A stretch of 6,742 nucleotides of DNA from Chloroflexota bacterium (lineage in GTDB: Bacteria > Chloroflexota > Anaerolineae > Anaerolineales > Villigracilaceae). The notes below the pieces were generated by a model that saw nothing but the letters and a program-made list of their open reading frames with translations, had not been told where the DNA came from and searched no databases. A program made the translations under genes and the position numbers. Of the stretch, positions 6,119 to 6,742 are shown piece by piece; within the stretch, counting starts at the first letter, position 1; every line of letters begins with the position of its first letter. Where the stretch lies: contig JAJYOH010000336.1 of the NCBI GenBank assembly GCA_021796315.1, forward strand, positions 1-6,742, read 5' to 3'.

Positions 6119-6397
6119 CTAAGCCATGGATGAGTTCAATTTGCTAATTTTAGCGTCGAGGTTTTCCAACTCATCCCGGTATTTAGCCCGCTTATTGGCA
6201 TTTATAAGTGCAACAAGTCCGCCTGCAATCAATGGAACAACGCCGATCCCGTAAATTGGAATTAGAAATATTCCTATTAATACGCCCCACAAGCCGAGCT
6301 TGTATTGCTGGCTTGCTTTGTTTATCCCTGTTTCCAATTTACTCTTCTGACCTTCAAGCACAACAATTAGGATCTTCTTATCTGCCAGCGAATTCAT
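6119..6397 (-). CDS. 92-residue membrane protein with coiled-coil flank, function unknown
   Basis: The ATG at 6397 has a good GGGAGG about eight bases upstream, and the ORF ends at TAG (6119-6121). The N-terminal third is polar (about 1-33), followed by a hydrophobic, Gly/Ile-rich region at about 34-66, long enough for two helices (WGVLIGIFLIPIYG and VVPLIAGGLVALI). A charged C-terminal segment at about 69-90 (YRDELENLDAKISKL) has a heptad-like pattern suggesting a coiled coil. I do not recognise a family. It abuts the truncated kdpB, with only about 60 bases between, and has no evident link to potassium transport. It looks intact and is probably expressed; function unknown. Confidence 0.7.
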   Translation of the reverse strand: MNSLADKKILIVVLEGQKSKLETGINKASQQYKLGLWGVLIGIFLIPIYGIGVVPLIAGGLVALINANKRAKYRDELENLDAKISKLNSSMA

Positions 6398-6430
6398 TGA
6401 TCTGCCTCCCGGTACACTGTTCGATAAATA

Positions 6431-6470
6431 AAAACGAAATCATATTTGCCTGGTTCTGCGGATTCGTTTT
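6431..6470 (-). terminator. Weak possible terminator after the oxidoreductase gene
   Basis: AAAACGAA (6431-6438) and TTCGTTTT (6463-6470) can pair, with a 24-base loop, and on the minus strand are followed by TATTT. The stem is short and AT-rich and overlaps the stop codon, so support is low. Confidence 0.25.
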
Positions 6471-6742
6471 AGGACTTCACAACTTTTATATTAAATCGAT
6501 CAGAGGGAAGAACGCGTCGCAGATCGAGCCAAAGGGCAAGCAGCATTTCCACACCTCGTGAGGTGGTAATATCGCCCAGGTCGATCACCGATCTCCAGCC
6601 AAACCAATCGCGCAGGATTCCAATTACAACGGTCTTGGCTTCAATATCATTCCCGCTGACGAATACATCAGTCCGTTCTGGAAGTTTTGCTGGCTCAACC
6701 ATCAGGTTGCAATTCATTGTATTCAGGGTTTTTACCACCAGT
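6469..6742 (-). CDS. C-terminal part of a NAD(P)-binding, F420_oxidored-like (COG2085) reductase
   Basis: The frame is open to the window edge, and about 90 C-terminal residues are visible. VVKTLNTMNCNLMV, then DVFVSGND, a short gap, and WRSVIDLGDITTSRGVEMLLALWLDLRR are typical of the family of predicted dinucleotide-binding enzymes annotated as NADPH-dependent F420 reductase-like; full-length members are around 200-220 residues. The N-terminal Rossmann GxGxxG motif would lie outside the window. The TAA stop at 6469-6471 ends the gene normally. Substrate and cofactor cannot be decided from this part. It appears unrelated to the Kdp genes. Confidence 0.8.
   Translation of the reverse strand, partial: LVVKTLNTMNCNLMVEPAKLPERTDVFVSGNDIEAKTVVIGILRDWFGWRSVIDLGDITTSRGVEMLLALWLDLRRVLPSDRFNIKVVKS

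Overview
The window is a potassium-homeostasis locus with all recognisable genes on the minus strand, so transcription runs from high to low coordinates. It looks like part of a bacterial metagenomic contig. The protein character (KdpD opening, KdpE, and a permease of the KimA/YdaO type) would fit Chloroflexota/Anaerolineae, but that is a weak guess from general resemblance and no marker gene is present.

Layout, read right to left. 6742-6469: the C-terminal end of a dinucleotide-binding (F420_oxidored / COG2085-like) oxidoreductase, cut by the window edge. 6397-6119: an intact 92-residue membrane/coiled-coil protein of unknown function. About 6060-5255: the C-terminal ~40% of kdpB, which starts abruptly, has altered hinge-motif glycines and carries a -1 frameshift. 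5244-4669: full-length kdpC with an in-frame stop at codon 78. 4643-4594: a strong terminator after kdpC. 4509-4336: a 57-residue two-helix membrane protein. 4195-3491: intact kdpE (OmpR/PhoB-family response regulator). 3475-1655: an intact 606-residue KimA-like potassium permease, 15 bases after kdpE. 1649-1612: a terminator. 1559-90: kdpD, which keeps its N-terminal ATPase-like domain, USP domain and most of the four-helix membrane domain, but stops before the histidine kinase. kdpA is not in the window.

The first 111 bases are a perfect inverted copy of 1608-1718 (the end of the permease gene plus its terminator). kdpD is broken exactly at this inverted-repeat boundary. This is either a fold-back chimera or assembly edge, or a real inversion/duplication, and it must be resolved before calling kdpD naturally truncated.

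The most interesting reading is biological. The ATP-driven Kdp pump genes look decayed (or are badly sequenced), while the regulator kdpE and a KimA-type importer, with nearly all known potassium ligands retained, are intact and tightly coupled. In addition, kdpE and the 57-residue gene are preceded by nearly identical promoter layouts: CAAGA half-sites at matching 11- and 21-base spacings and a -10-like TAAA(A/C)T at the same offset. This suggests one OmpR-family regulator, probably KdpE, controls both units.
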